Shown: positions 13,297 through 24,099 of the stretch, piece by piece
Layout of the letters: every line of letters starts with the position of its first letter
How positions within the stretch are numbered: position 1 is the stretch's first letter
Assembly: GCF_901709675.1 (NCBI RefSeq)
Contig: NC_051087.1
Span: forward strand, 11,113,884 to 11,177,883
Direction of reading: 5' to 3'
DNA from: Syngnathus acus
Lineage: Eukaryota; Chordata; Actinopteri; Syngnathiformes; Syngnathidae
DNA: 64,000 nt
Notes under the pieces: generated by a model
What the model was told of the DNA's origin: nothing
The model's database searches: none
What the model saw: the letters and a program-made list of their open reading frames with translations, nothing else
Translations under genes and position numbers: made by a program

Positions 13297-13560
13297 AGAC
13301 ATTTGGTTAACTGCTTTATATGACAATATGTGTAGGTACACCTCATGGACACTTCAATAGGTACACTACACGAGGTAAAAAAAAAAAAAAAGAATAAGTA
13401 AATAAAGGGTTAATTGCACAATAAAAGCACATGTACATTCTCACGCCTGGGATCGAACCAAGTTCTTACCGAGCAAGAGGCCGTGTCATTATCCAGTCGG
13501 CTATTTCGACCTGTAAACCTGTGATCGTCTGCACTGTTTTGTACTAGTGATGTGCATTCC
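13297..13560 (-). repeat. left arm of inner inverted repeat, with tRNA-like sequence (copy 2)
   Basis: This roughly 265-bp stretch, from GACATTTGGTTAACTGC to GTGATGTGCATTCC, is the reverse complement of 15432-15703 with few differences. Read on the - strand it contains an A-box-like TAGCCGACTGG and a B-box-like GGTTCGATCCC, spaced as in a tRNA gene, followed by an AT-rich tail with a T-run. It is best seen as a tRNA-derived SINE-like unit captured in an inverted repeat. Confidence 0.65.
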
Positions 13561-13818
13561 AGTTAACTGAATCTTTAGAATCGGTTCACTCAAAATATTT
13601 GTTCAAAAGAATCGTTCACCGAATCGTTCACTACACTTTCTTATTTATTTATTCTTTTTTCTTTTTTTTACCTCGTGTAGTGTACCTATTGTAGTGTCCA
13701 TAAGGTGCACCTAATCACAGGCCACTTCAATAGGGAAAAGGCTTAAGTGAAAGTGAAGAGTGCCACACCCGCCCTTACCCCCACCTCCTGATTGGCTGTT
13801 TGATCTGTGACGTCACTC

Positions 13819-15430
13819 GGACACTCCATTAGGTACACCGCCATTTTCAAGTGTACCTAATAACAGGCCACTTTATTAGGGAAATATCATGGTCAAAGGT
13901 CACAGGTGTCAAGCTTTAGTCCTCGGGGCCGCGTTCCAACATGTTTTCCAAGTGACCCTCGTTAAGCGCACCTGCGTGAAAAGTTTTTGGTCACTTTCAC
14001 GTTCCGCAGGAGCTAAAACTTTTCACGCAGGTGCACTTAACGAGGGAATCACACGGACACTCCATTAGGTACACCGCCATTTTCAAGTGTACCTAATAAC
14101 AGGCCACTTTATTAGGGAAATATCATGGTCAAAGGTCACAGGTGTCAAGCTTTAGTCCTCGGGGCCGCGTTCCAACATGTTTTCCAAGTGACCCTCGTTA
14201 AGCGCACCTGCGTGAAAGGTTTTTGGTCACTTTCACGTTCCGCAGGAGCTAAAACTTTTCACGCAGGTGCACTTAACGGGGGAATCACACGGACACTCCA
14301 TTAGGTACACCGCCATTTTCAAGTGTACCTAATAACAGGCCACTTTATTAGGGAAATATCATGGTCAAAGGTCACAGGTGTCAAGCTCTAGTCCTCGGGC
14401 CGCGTTCCAATATGTTTTCCAAGTTACCCTCGTTAAAAACACCTGCGTGAAAAGTTTTAGCCTCTTTCACGTTCCGCAGGAGCTAAAACTTTTCACGCAG
14501 GTGCACTTAACGAGGGAATCACACGGACACTCCATTAGGTACACCGCCATTTTCAAGTGTACCTAATAATAGGCCACTTTATTAGGGAAATATCATGGTC
14601 AAAGGTCACAGGTGTCAAGCTCTCGTCCTCGGGGCCGCGTTCCAATATGTTTTCCAAGTTACCCTCGTTAAACACACCTGCGTGAAAACTTTTAGCCTCT
14701 TTCACGTTCCGCAGGAGCTAAAACTTTTCACGCAGGTGCACTTAACGAGGGACTCACACGGACACTCCATTAGGTACACCGCCATTTTCAAGTGTACCTA
14801 ATAACAGGCCACTTTATTAGGGAAATATCATGGTCAAAGGTCACAGGTGTCAAGCTTTAGTCCTCCGGGCCGCGTTCCAACACGTTTTCCAAGATTCCCT
14901 CGTTAAGTGCACCTGTGTGAAAAGTTTTAGCTCCTGCAGAACATGAAAATGAACAAAATCTTTTCACGCAGGTGTGTCTAACGAGGGTAACTTGGAAAAC
15001 ATATTGGAACGCGGCCCCTCGAGGACTGGAGGTCGACACCCCTGGTTTAAGTGAAAAGTGCCACACCCGCCCTCACCCCCATTTTCTGATTGGCTGTTTG
15101 ATCTGTGATGTCACTTGGACACTCCATTAGGTACATCCCCATTTTCAAGTGTACCTAATAACAGGCCACTTTATTAGGGAAATATGGTCAAAGGTCACAG
15201 GTGTCAAGCTCTAGTCCTCGGGGCCGCATTCTAACATGTTTTCCAAGAGTCCCTCGTTAAGTGCACCTGCGTGAAAAGTTTTTGGTCATTTTCACGTTCT
15301 GCAGAGCTAAAACCTTTCACGCAGGTGCACTTAACGAGGGAATCGCACGGACACTCTATTAGGTACACCGCCATTTTCAAGTGTACCTAATAACAGGCCA
15401 CTTTATTAGGGAAATATTATGGTCAATCTC
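13819..15430 (+). repeat. tandem array, unit about 235 bp, each with a long internal hairpin
   Basis: Units begin at GGACACTCCATTAGGTACA at 13819, 14055, 14291, 14525, 14760, 15117 and 15349 (the last is CTCTATT), giving spacings of 236, 236, 234, 235, 357 and 232. Each full unit carries GTGTACCTAATAACAGGCC, a CTCGGGGCCGCGTTCCAA block and an inverted repeat such as 13956-13987 against 14015-14046 (32-bp arms, one mismatch). The 357-bp interval contains an extra piece in the opposite orientation (about 14990-15050). Short frames that repeat along the array are by-products, not genes. Confidence 0.85.
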
Positions 15431-15431
15431 A

Positions 15432-15703
15432 CTGGATTGCACATCACTAGTACAAAACAGTGCAGACGACCAAGGGCTTCCAGGTCGAAATAGCCGACTG
15501 GATAATGACGTGGGCTCTTGCTCGGTAAGAACTTGGTTCGATCCCAGGTGTGTCACTGTACTTAAATGTGCCTTTTATTGTGCCATTAACCTTTTATTTA
15601 TTCATTCTTTTTTTTTTTTTTTACCTCGTGTAGTGTACCTATTGAAGTGGCCATGAGGTGTACCTACACATATTGTCATATAAAGCAGTTAACCAAATGT
15701 CGA
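15432..15703 (+). repeat. right arm of inner inverted repeat, with tRNA-like sequence (copy 3)
   Basis: Reverse-complement partner of 13297-13560. On the + strand it carries TAGCCGACTGG at 15491-15501 (A-box-like) and GGTTCGATCCC at 15535-15545 (B-box-like), with CTCTTGCTCGGTAAGA in between, then an AT-rich tail and a T-run near 15608. This is the most complete tRNA-like copy here. It is unlikely to be a functional tRNA gene because I could not fold a full acceptor stem. Confidence 0.65.
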
Positions 15704-16439
15704 CAAAAGAGACGAGTCAGTGACGCAACTTCCTGTCCAGCGTGTGTGTGTGTGTGGGGGGACGATTCGTTGAACGACTCGTTTGAACGACTCTTTTGAA
15801 TGAACTGATTCTAAAGATTCAGTTCACTTAAAAGAACTGGAATGCACATTACTAGTTGCTGTGTGCTTTTACTAACAATGACACTATGACGGCTGTGGTG
15901 CGTTTTCGGTCTGATGGAAATCAGAGCATGTAGTTCAACGGTAGAACCTGGATTGTTCATTTTTCACCAACGTAAAATACAGTCAAGTCGAGACACCTCG
16001 ACTGTGATAGCCACTCAGCCGCTGTCAGAACAGCAGAGCGTCTTTAAAAGTGACTTTGTTCTTAATGTCGCAATATTTTATAGAGCTAGTCTAAAACAGA
16101 AAACAAAGCCATATTGATTCTTTTGGATTTTGATCACAATCACATTCAATAGTTTATTCCTTACACTGTCTAAAACCTTTTTTCAAAAACTGTCACTTTC
16201 ATTTACAAAAGAAATACAATTTAAAGAATATTTATTATTTTATTTTATTCAATTATTCGACTCTCCATACATATATAGGAATAGAACTTTACGTCTTTTG
16301 TTGTAATATAACTGATTTTAATATAGAAGCTGGTGTAACACTTAACATTTTGCTATTCTTGTTAAATTCACACTTACATGTGAACTGGAAATGACAATAA
16401 TAACACAGTGAAAGCCAAATTGAGCAAATTGGCTATTTC

Positions 16440-16675
16440 AGAAGTCTGTGTCAAACTGGTAGCCCTTTGCCTTAATCAGTACCCAGGAAGTAGCTCTCGG
16501 TTTAAGAAAGGTTGGTGACCCCTGGATTAGACGTTTCCCTCTTCCGACACACCTAGTTCAAACGATCAGGATCGTTATCAGGCTTCTTCAGAGCTTGCTG
16601 ATGAGCTGATCATTTGGATCAGGCGTGTTGAAGGAAGAAAACATGCAGGATACTGGCTCCTGACGTCATAAATTA
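16440..16675. mobile_element. hAT-like MITE with internal palindrome
   Basis: The sequence GGTTGGTGACCCCTGGATTA and the palindromic core around GATCAGGATCGTTATCAGGC / GAGCTGATCATTTGGATC match the layout of a second copy at 46125-46330. Fish MITEs of this kind have GACCCCTG-like ends and no coding capacity. The left part (16440-16510) may be a different element into which this one inserted. Confidence 0.5.
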
Positions 16676-19340
16676 AGGCCAAGTGGGGCCAAGTGTATGT
16701 AATGCCACCTGTCAATGCCTTACTAATGCAAAATGACTCCTAAAAAAGATAACTCGTTAAAATGCTACATGAAAAGAAGAACAGTGTACTGCAGACATTC
16801 TTTTCTTTGAGTTCATCCCTGCATTTAGGCAGGTGATTCGTTTTACAGTGTAAAATATTGATTCAGCCTACTTCACAGAGTGAGCAGCAGAGCAGATACA
16901 ACCTTAATCCTGAAGACAGATCCAATTCGTGATGGTTGCTTCTTTTTGTGTTCTATTCCAAGACCTACTATCATACATCCCAATGTAAAATTAGAAGTTG
17001 CTGAGATCTGGATCTTGGTCATCTGAGGCTTAAAAAAAAAAAAAAAATCTCATTCAAATGTTCTTTACAAAGACAGATTTTTTTGGAGTTTTTTTGTGCA
17101 TTTGTTCTGTAAACATGCACTGATAAAAATACTGACATGAAATTAGGCCTCAACTTGTAAGCAATAGCATTCAATGTGATAATACTTATGCAATACAATA
17201 ATCAATAATACAGTAATAAGATTACTAACTCAACTTGTGTTTTTCTTTCCATAGGTATGGAGATTTCTAGGATGCAAGAATAAAATCGTCTCTCATTGAC
17301 CAGAGCTGGCACACTATACCTACATATATCCTATACCTATATACACTATGCTTTTCTGATCTGCTATGTTGGTGGAAATTACACTTTAAGCTCTGTTGTG
17401 CAGTGGCAGCTGGATGAGTTTTCTCTTCCAGCGATATGGACAGATTTGTACATACGGTACATATGTACATTCTTTTAATTATATGTCATATGTATGACAA
17501 ATGTGAAAATAAGTCATAGTTTCTATATTGAAAGCTTCAAGGTAGAAACTATGACAAGGAAACTCTTTTAGCCTACCTTTTAATTTGAATAGACTGCACT
17601 TACACTGCTCTACCACCTTAACAGGCTTCATGACTCAGTAAATTGTTACTTTGTTCTACTTTTTAACACAATGTAATCGTAGTCTTTTGAAATAGATGGT
17701 TAACTTTCATAATGTAGAGACTAAATGTTAACTACAGCAGTGGTAACTTTCCCATTTTTAGTTCAGTCCTACTATGAAATTAGGTTTAACAAACACAAAT
17801 GATTTAATGAGGTGTATGTTTTTGCTGTGGCACTACTGGCACAAAAAAAATGTATGTATGAATTTATATTCTATCTGTTGTTCCATTGCCAGGCCTTGAA
17901 ATATAAGATTAAAAAGAGGCATAAATTGTAATGTTGGATGTTATACAAATTTCACTACATGTTCTAAAATGTACTGTACAAAGTCTTGGCCACTTCCTTT
18001 GTTCTATACTCAACAGTGGATTCATTTTGACATTGTAAACCAGTAAATAGCAGGACAGATAGCATTACACAACATTTACAAATCCCTCAAAATCTTACTT
18101 TAGGGTAGGGTGCAAAAAATGCACCGATACAGGTATTTTAAAGTATGCTTCTTCTTCTAGTAGGCAATAACAAGGCTGTACAACTGCCTTGAACATCGTT
18201 GAATAGGTTTTGAGAAGTGAGTATACTTGTTAATCAGTTAACAAAAAAAAAACCTGTGTAATCACTGACGGTATGTTGAATAAAATTGATGTATGTACAT
18301 GTTTTGATGTTTTCTTTAAAATGCGTTGATCTGAGAATGAGTAAAACTATTAATCTGACAAGTGGATGATTTCAATAATTACGCTTTTCCTCTGTTGCCG
18401 GAATAATAACTAAGCAGGTCAGTACAAATGAACCTTCTCAGTCTGTCACTGATGGACTCCCCTTTCGATGGCATCTGAAGGAAACACCCCATGCGTGTCT
18501 CACCCATGTTTGTTTGCATGGCTGAGTTCACCAGGCTCAAGCGTATAGGAGGAGGGGCTCAGACAGAACAAGAGGTTTGAACCTGACTAGATATATGCTT
18601 AAAATCAAACCAGGCTGCGATGTGCTATGAATAAATAAAGTCACTTAGTCAATAAATCACTTAGCCCTTCTTCACAAGCGATTGTTCAATGCTGTGCTCT
18701 ACTCCAATGTTTCATATTAGAGCACTGAGCACTCAAGTATAAATAAAAAACAAACATATAAATTCACAATAAATCTACATTAATTATTATTTTACATTGT
18801 TGTTTGCAGCCACGCGAACAAGAGGCTGCATTTGCTACAAAACGCTACAAAATGACTCAGTCAATCAATTCATTTAATCAAATGACATACTGAACCCTAC
18901 GTTGTTAAGTATTTTTGTATTTTGTATTTTTGCTTTTAACACACTGATGATACAGATCTGTTCAACATTGTAATTAACATTTTCTCATCTTTCATTCATC
19001 CCATCACAATGCCTCAGGCAGCACTCTACAATACAGATTAACATTCTCAGCCTTGTGTGAATGAACAGAGCTTTGCATTATGGTGGGCTGGTCTGGCTCC
19101 ATGCTTGAGTTTCCTGAGGTTACACTCTCAAAGTGTGTCAGACTCCCCTGCAGTTGTCTGGACGACTTAGTATACAGCCTGCATGCGCACGACTATCCCA
19201 TCATAAACACTCAGTCAAACCTGGACACTTACCAAGGCCCCGCTCTCTTGGCCCTTTCCCGACCTTGCTTCCTTCTATCACACTTTGCTAAACTCAGAAC
19301 ACTGGAACAGAAGCTACAAATATTTATGTGGTTTAGATCC
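16676..19340. other. AT-rich intergenic stretch
   Basis: No open frame here resembles a protein. The only item of note is the possible small terminal exon at 17255 listed separately. The boundary at 19340 is the left edge of the tandem segmental duplication. Confidence 0.5.
17255..17270 (+). other. possible alternative last coding exon of the beta-class nAChR gene
   Basis: The acceptor TTTTTCTTTCCATAG ends at 17254. If the GTAAGT at 10354 is used as a donor instead of reading the stop, the joined frame is GAG TAT GGA GAT TTC TAG, adding Tyr-Gly-Asp-Phe. AATAAA follows at 17279-17284. The intron would be 6.9 kb and would contain the whole composite repeat. It could equally be a chance acceptor. 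Confidence 0.2.
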
Positions 19341-20451
19341 AATTATGTGTCCCTTTGTTGTGTGTGAGATCCAATATGACAGCAACGATCAGCTACCGTT
19401 ACCAAATAATGGGACATTAATCATGTGGCCATACTATGTTCAGTTATTGACATGATTGTAGTCCATAATCACATTAGAAAGAGAAGGAAAGTATGTTCCT
19501 GTCACAGTGCCCTCTCTGATGTGGTTAGTCCCACCTGGTCTCACCTAATAAATGCATCCTAGTTGCACCTTAAGATGGCGGTTCTCAACATTAATTGTGC
19601 CGATTTCCTAATCCTGTGTCTGGGTTGGTATTCTCAAAGACACATGAGGGCCCCTTGACATTTGACTCTTTCAGTTTGGGAAACCGATGCTTTGAATGTA
19701 ATCAGCAGTGAAAGTTCATTTTCGACATGAACCCGTTCAAAGTTCAGTTCACAACTCACAGATTATTGAAAATTTATGAACTAAGTTCATCGTTCAAAAA
19801 ATCTAAAGTTCATAGTTCTTTTCTTCCCCCTATCCAGAAAAAGGTTGCTGCAAGCTGTTACCCTCTGGCATATTGGCATATTCTATTGTCACTAGTATCC
19901 AGGTGCTGCCTTAAATCTTGGAGTGTTGTTTACATCACTTTGTGTTTATATCCGGTTTTCAAAATAAGATGTGAAAGCAATGTGCTAGCACCACATGCAG
20001 TTTTGACAATGTTCTGTGCAGCATCACTAGTCTTGGCAATCTGATGAATATTGCATTTATGGAATGAAACCCAGCAGTTTTGCTTATCCTTAGTCAATTT
20101 TGCCTCATCATGATTAATCACAGCTCATTTGCAAGCTCAAAAATTAAGTTTGACAGAAAGTGACAAAATGCCCACATTTTGCTGCTTGTCATTCCACAAC
20201 CGCAATATTCATTACTAGGCTCCATTTAGACAAGGGGGATACACAGAACAAACTTTTGATTGAAATGCTCCTTCAAGTCTGAGTGAATTAGAGTCACCAA
20301 CTCTAACAATCTAGTGGTAGGTAATGGACTGGCAAATTAAAGTGCATACGTATATCAAAGCAACTAACCAGCAATGAGCATAATGCATTAGTGAAAGCCA
20401 ACGTCAGGACCAAGATGTTGGAGTCACAATGGACTAGAGGTAGCCAACCAC

Positions 20452-20457
20452 TTTATT
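20452..20457 (-). promoter_or_regulatory. polyadenylation signal of fetuin-B-like copy 1
   Basis: AATAAA on the - strand, about 28 bases past the stop codon, implies a very short 3' UTR. The same hexamer is kept in copy 2 at 24067-24072. Confidence 0.6.
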
Positions 20458-20484
20458 ACAATCAAACCAACCAGCGTGATGATT

Positions 20485-21925
20485 TCACTTTAGCGGGAAG
20501 GGACAAACATGATGAAGGGACGGATCAGGGCTTTTCAGTTTGTCCTTGCAGAGGCAAGCTTCTGAACTTTGGTGGAACAACGGCATGCAAATGGGCTCTG
20601 GTTCACCAGTTGGGTAGGGGCCAGGAATCTGTGGAGAACCAAGAGGAACAATTAGGGATTCTGGGTGTACAAGTACATATATTTCATTCTTACGTTGACT
20701 TACTTTTGGTGGATACATTTCACAGTCAAGTTCACCCACTTGTCCATACGAGTTGTAATAGGCGGTTTGACAAAAGGCACGATACTTTAAGAAAAACAAA
20801 ACAAAAACAAACAAGATTACACTATAAATAGTACAGAACACGTGTCAAGAATCAGTTAGTTGCAAGGGAGGTAAAACAAAATTGTGTTCATCTTTGACTT
20901 TTGGCATGAAGGCTAACTCACAGCTCTGTCTGGACAGAGAGGCACGCAGGCTACAAAAGTACTCCTGGCCCCTCTGGGACACGTGGTCTCCACCAGGGCG
21001 AACTTGAGCCAGGTGATTGTGCCGATCCTTGCCAGGTCCTGCCATCAAAACAACAATTTATGTGTTAAAATGAGACTGGTGAGCTGGAGGGGGGTTAAAA
21101 ATATATTAAAAAAAAGTCATCACCCCCGTTGTGACGTGAGCCACCTCCATCAGGGTGAAGTAATTGTGGCGTGTACTCTCGCTGTTGAACTTGACCACAG
21201 CGTCGTGCACCGCCTTGACGGCAGTAGGCTCGTCCAGGGGCAACAACCGAGGGCAGTCGGGACAAGTTGTTAACGCCTCTTCATTGGTAAGTTCTGCACA
21301 CAGGTTGCACGTTTCATTCAATGGGCATATGATCAGTAGCCAGTTATAAATAAAATAAAGTGAGGGTCAAAACCTGGCCTGGTGGTACATTCATATTTGG
21401 TGATTTTGGCCACACCCCACATGACCCAAAATTCAACGCTGCAGGTGGCCACTGCACCCTAAACACCAAAAAAAAAAATTAATTCAGCACACCAACAGAC
21501 ATAGCTGAGCGCTTTCCCAACTCAAAACAATATCTACCCGCTCATTCTGCTGCCACAGCTTGCATTGGTTCACAGGTTTGGGGTTAGTGAAGTGACATTT
21601 GGTCTGCACCAGCTTTACGTTGACATCGATATGGCAACCTCCAGAAAACTGCCAGACATGTCACCAAAGTTGAGTTACAAAAGCTGCAAGACATATTAGG
21701 GATTGTTATGAGGCTAACCTGTTGATAGTTGCTGCTCTGGACCTCCTGCAGATTGAACTTGAAGCCATGCTTGTGGTTGTCATTGATACGACGGACGGCC
21801 ATGCCGGCTGCCGCCATCACGCTGTCGTCGTCGCATGTGACCAGAGGTAAAGAGTTCGCCGCTGCCAAACCAGAAAGTGTCGTAGCACACCACAGCAGAA
21901 GCCCAAACCGGAACACAACCATCAT
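20485..21925 (-). CDS. fetub: fetuin-B-like secreted protein, copy 1
   Basis: Fetuin-B is a liver-secreted cystatin-superfamily glycoprotein that inhibits astacin-type metalloproteases such as ovastacin. Exons on the - strand: 21925-21719, 21648-21538, 21458-21374, 21293-21124, 21038-20922, 20784-20704, 20628-20485. Phases close to 304 aa, and seven exons is the usual fetuin layout. The start was chosen at the MetMet pair because a signal peptide follows (to Ala22, LLLWCATTLSGLAA); an upstream in-frame start would bury it. Cystatin domain 1 is about 28-133 (CDDDSVMAAAGMAVRRIN) and domain 2 about 140-245. CPDCP, the zinc-site trunk of fetuin-B, is at residues 145-149 (21250-21264). VMAAAGMAVRRIN fits fetuin-B better than fetuin-A. 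The C-terminus is short, ending VCPFPLK. Stop TGA. Confidence 0.87.
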
Positions 21926-24066
21926 GAATAGAGGCAAGCAGCAGATGCCCAAAGTGTGGAAATGTGTGCACACGTGCACTTTAAGCAGGCTGAGAAGCTC
22001 TGACCACCAATCACGGAGGAGGACAAACACTTGAAACCTGTTTGACAATTAGTGCTGGGCCGGCTTTCCGTTGGTTGCCATGGTGAAAAGTCATTCACAG
22101 CTGAGCTTCAGGAAAGAAAATAATTCTAATAAACTACTAATATAAGTAAAATATTAATAGTAATGTCATTTGATTGAATTGATAACTTTGACAACATGAT
22201 TTATACACTAAATGTACATTCTGTGCTTATGTGAGTAAGAAAAATGATTTTTTTTTCTTTTTTGAATTTTTTTCAAATCTGTCTTCTGGAATGGGACTTG
22301 TGCAAGATGGAACAGGAAAACATAAATGAAACACAAAAATGCGTAAGCGTGTTAGGTGAATTTTCCCTGGCTTTATGATTAAAATATAAAAAATGCCAAC
22401 TAAATCAACACATGCCATTTTGCTAAGACTTTGATACAAGCACAGTCAGTGTTGGGAAAGATCATTTTCTACATTAACTAGTTTAAAGCTCAGTTTACAA
22501 TTTTTAAAATTCACAATTCATTATTGAAAATTTATGAACTAAGTTCAATCATGCTTTTGTCTCATTTTCATGACACGCAATTGGGGCGATGTACCTAAGA
22601 ACTGCAACAATGCCTCATCAAACTTTGAGGATTTTTCATCACTTCAGGAAAATATGCCCATGTGCTGTCCACACTGAAACGCAACGTAAACAGTTGCAAA
22701 GTTTCTTTAAAACGTGACCTACTGTCTATTTTTGTTCATAGTTTGTGTTTGGCTCCATTTGTCTTGACTACACAGCCACAACATAACAGCCCTTCTGACT
22801 AGTTCTTAAGAAAAGAAACTGTCACTTTTTTTGTGTTTTAAAATTGCATGCAAAGGTTGATGGTTGTGGTCAGGCTGTCATATCAGATAAACAACTATGT
22901 GCTGCCCACAGCATGTGAACAATTATGTGTCCCTTTGTTGTTGTGTGTGAGATCCAATATGACAGCAACGATCAGCTACTGTTACCAAATCATGGGACAT
23001 TAATCATGTGGCCATACTATGTTCAGTTATTGACATGATTGTAGTCCATAATCACATTAGAAAGAGAAGGAAAGTATGTTCCTGTCACAGTGCCCTCTCT
23101 GATGTGGTTAGTCCCACCTGGTCTCTTCGGCTGTGCTCACCTAATAAATGCATCCTTATTGCACCTTAAGATGGCGGTTCTCAACATTAATTGTGCCGAT
23201 TTCCTAACCCTGTGTCTGGGTTGGTATTCTCAAAGACACATGAGGGCCCCTTGACATTTGACTCTTTCAGTTTGGGAAACCGATGCTTTGAATTTAATCA
23301 GCAGTAAAGTTCATTTTCGACATGAACCCGTTCAAAGTTCAGTTCACAACTCGCAGATCATTATTGAAAATTTATGAACTAAGTTCATCGTTCAAAAATG
23401 TAAGGTTCATAGTTCTTTTCTTCCCCATATCCAGAAAAAGGTTGCTGCAAGCTGTTACCCTCTGGCATATGGGCATATTCTATTCTCACTAGTATCCAGG
23501 TGCTGCCTTAAATCTTTGAGTGTTGTTTACATCCCTTTGTGTTTATATCCCGTTTTCAAAATAAGATGTGAAAGCAATGTGCTAGCACCACATTGCTCAT
23601 GACTTAAGGGAAGTCAATTCTAAAGTTTTGACAATGTTCTGTGCAGCATCACTAGTCTTGGCAATCTGATGAATATTGCATTTATGGGATGAAACTCAGC
23701 AGTTTTGCTTATCCTGAAAGTCAATTTTGCCTCATGATCACAGCTCATTTGCAAACTCAAAAATTAAGTTTGTTTGACAAAGTGCCCACATTTTGCTGCT
23801 TGTCATTCCACAACCGCAATATTCATTACTAGGCTCCATTTAGACAAGTGGTGATACACAGAAGAAACTTTTGATTGAAATGCTCCTTCAAGTCTGAGTG
23901 AATTAAAGTCACCAACTCTAACAATCTAGTGGTAGGTAATGGACTGGCAAATTCAAGTGCATACGTATATCAAAGCAACTAACCAGCAATGAGCATGCTG
24001 CATTAGTGAAAGCCAACGTCAGGACCAAGATATTTGAGTCACAATGGACTAGAGGTAGCCAATCAC

Positions 24067-24072
24067 TTTATT
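24067..24072 (-). promoter_or_regulatory. polyadenylation signal of fetuin-B-like copy 2
   Basis: AATAAA on the - strand, about 28 bases past the TAA stop, matches the position in copy 1. Confidence 0.6.
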
Positions 24073-24099
24073 ACAATCAAACCAACAAGTGTGATGATT

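Larger units (their letters stand above)
11210..15854. repeat. composite inverted-repeat block (nested non-autonomous DNA elements)
   Basis: About 100 bp at 11210-11310 (AGTGATGTGCATTCCAGTTC onward) recurs in reverse complement at about 15757-15854, so 4.6 kb is bracketed by inverted termini. A related + strand copy lies at about 13545-13640. Inside are two reverse-oriented copies of a GGTACACCGCCATTTTCAAG unit (about 11816-12118), many GAACGA/TCGTTC motifs (11590-11680 and 12500-12900), tRNA-like repeats and a 235-bp tandem array. There is no transposase frame. The palindromic ends and nesting point to MITE-type, possibly hAT-derived, elements inserted into each other; the family is not identified. 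Confidence 0.7.
19341..22918 (+). repeat. tandem segmental duplication, copy 1 (3.58 kb)
   Basis: Starts at AATTATGTGTCCCTTTGTTG and ends at CCCACAGCATGTGA. It is matched base for base over long runs by 22921-26488. Differences are scattered substitutions and small indels: copy 2 has about 12 extra bases near 23125, and a different stretch near 23600. It contains one whole fetuin-B-like gene on the - strand, plus hAT-like GAACTAAGTTCATCGTTC motifs near 19705-19815 and a related stretch at 22447-22550. Confidence 0.95.

Noticed and set aside
14378-15066. Near-identical frames recurring along the 235-bp array
   Set aside because: They recur because the repeat unit recurs; their peptides follow the hairpin arms and have no start or splice context.
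15481-15550. A functional tRNA gene
   Set aside because: A and B boxes are present, but I could not pair a full acceptor stem, and the sequence recurs as part of a repeat.
21729-22034. 101-codon + strand frame, also at 25307-25612
   Set aside because: Antisense shadow of fetuin-B exon 1; the - strand has the signal peptide, cystatin motif and correct splice phases.
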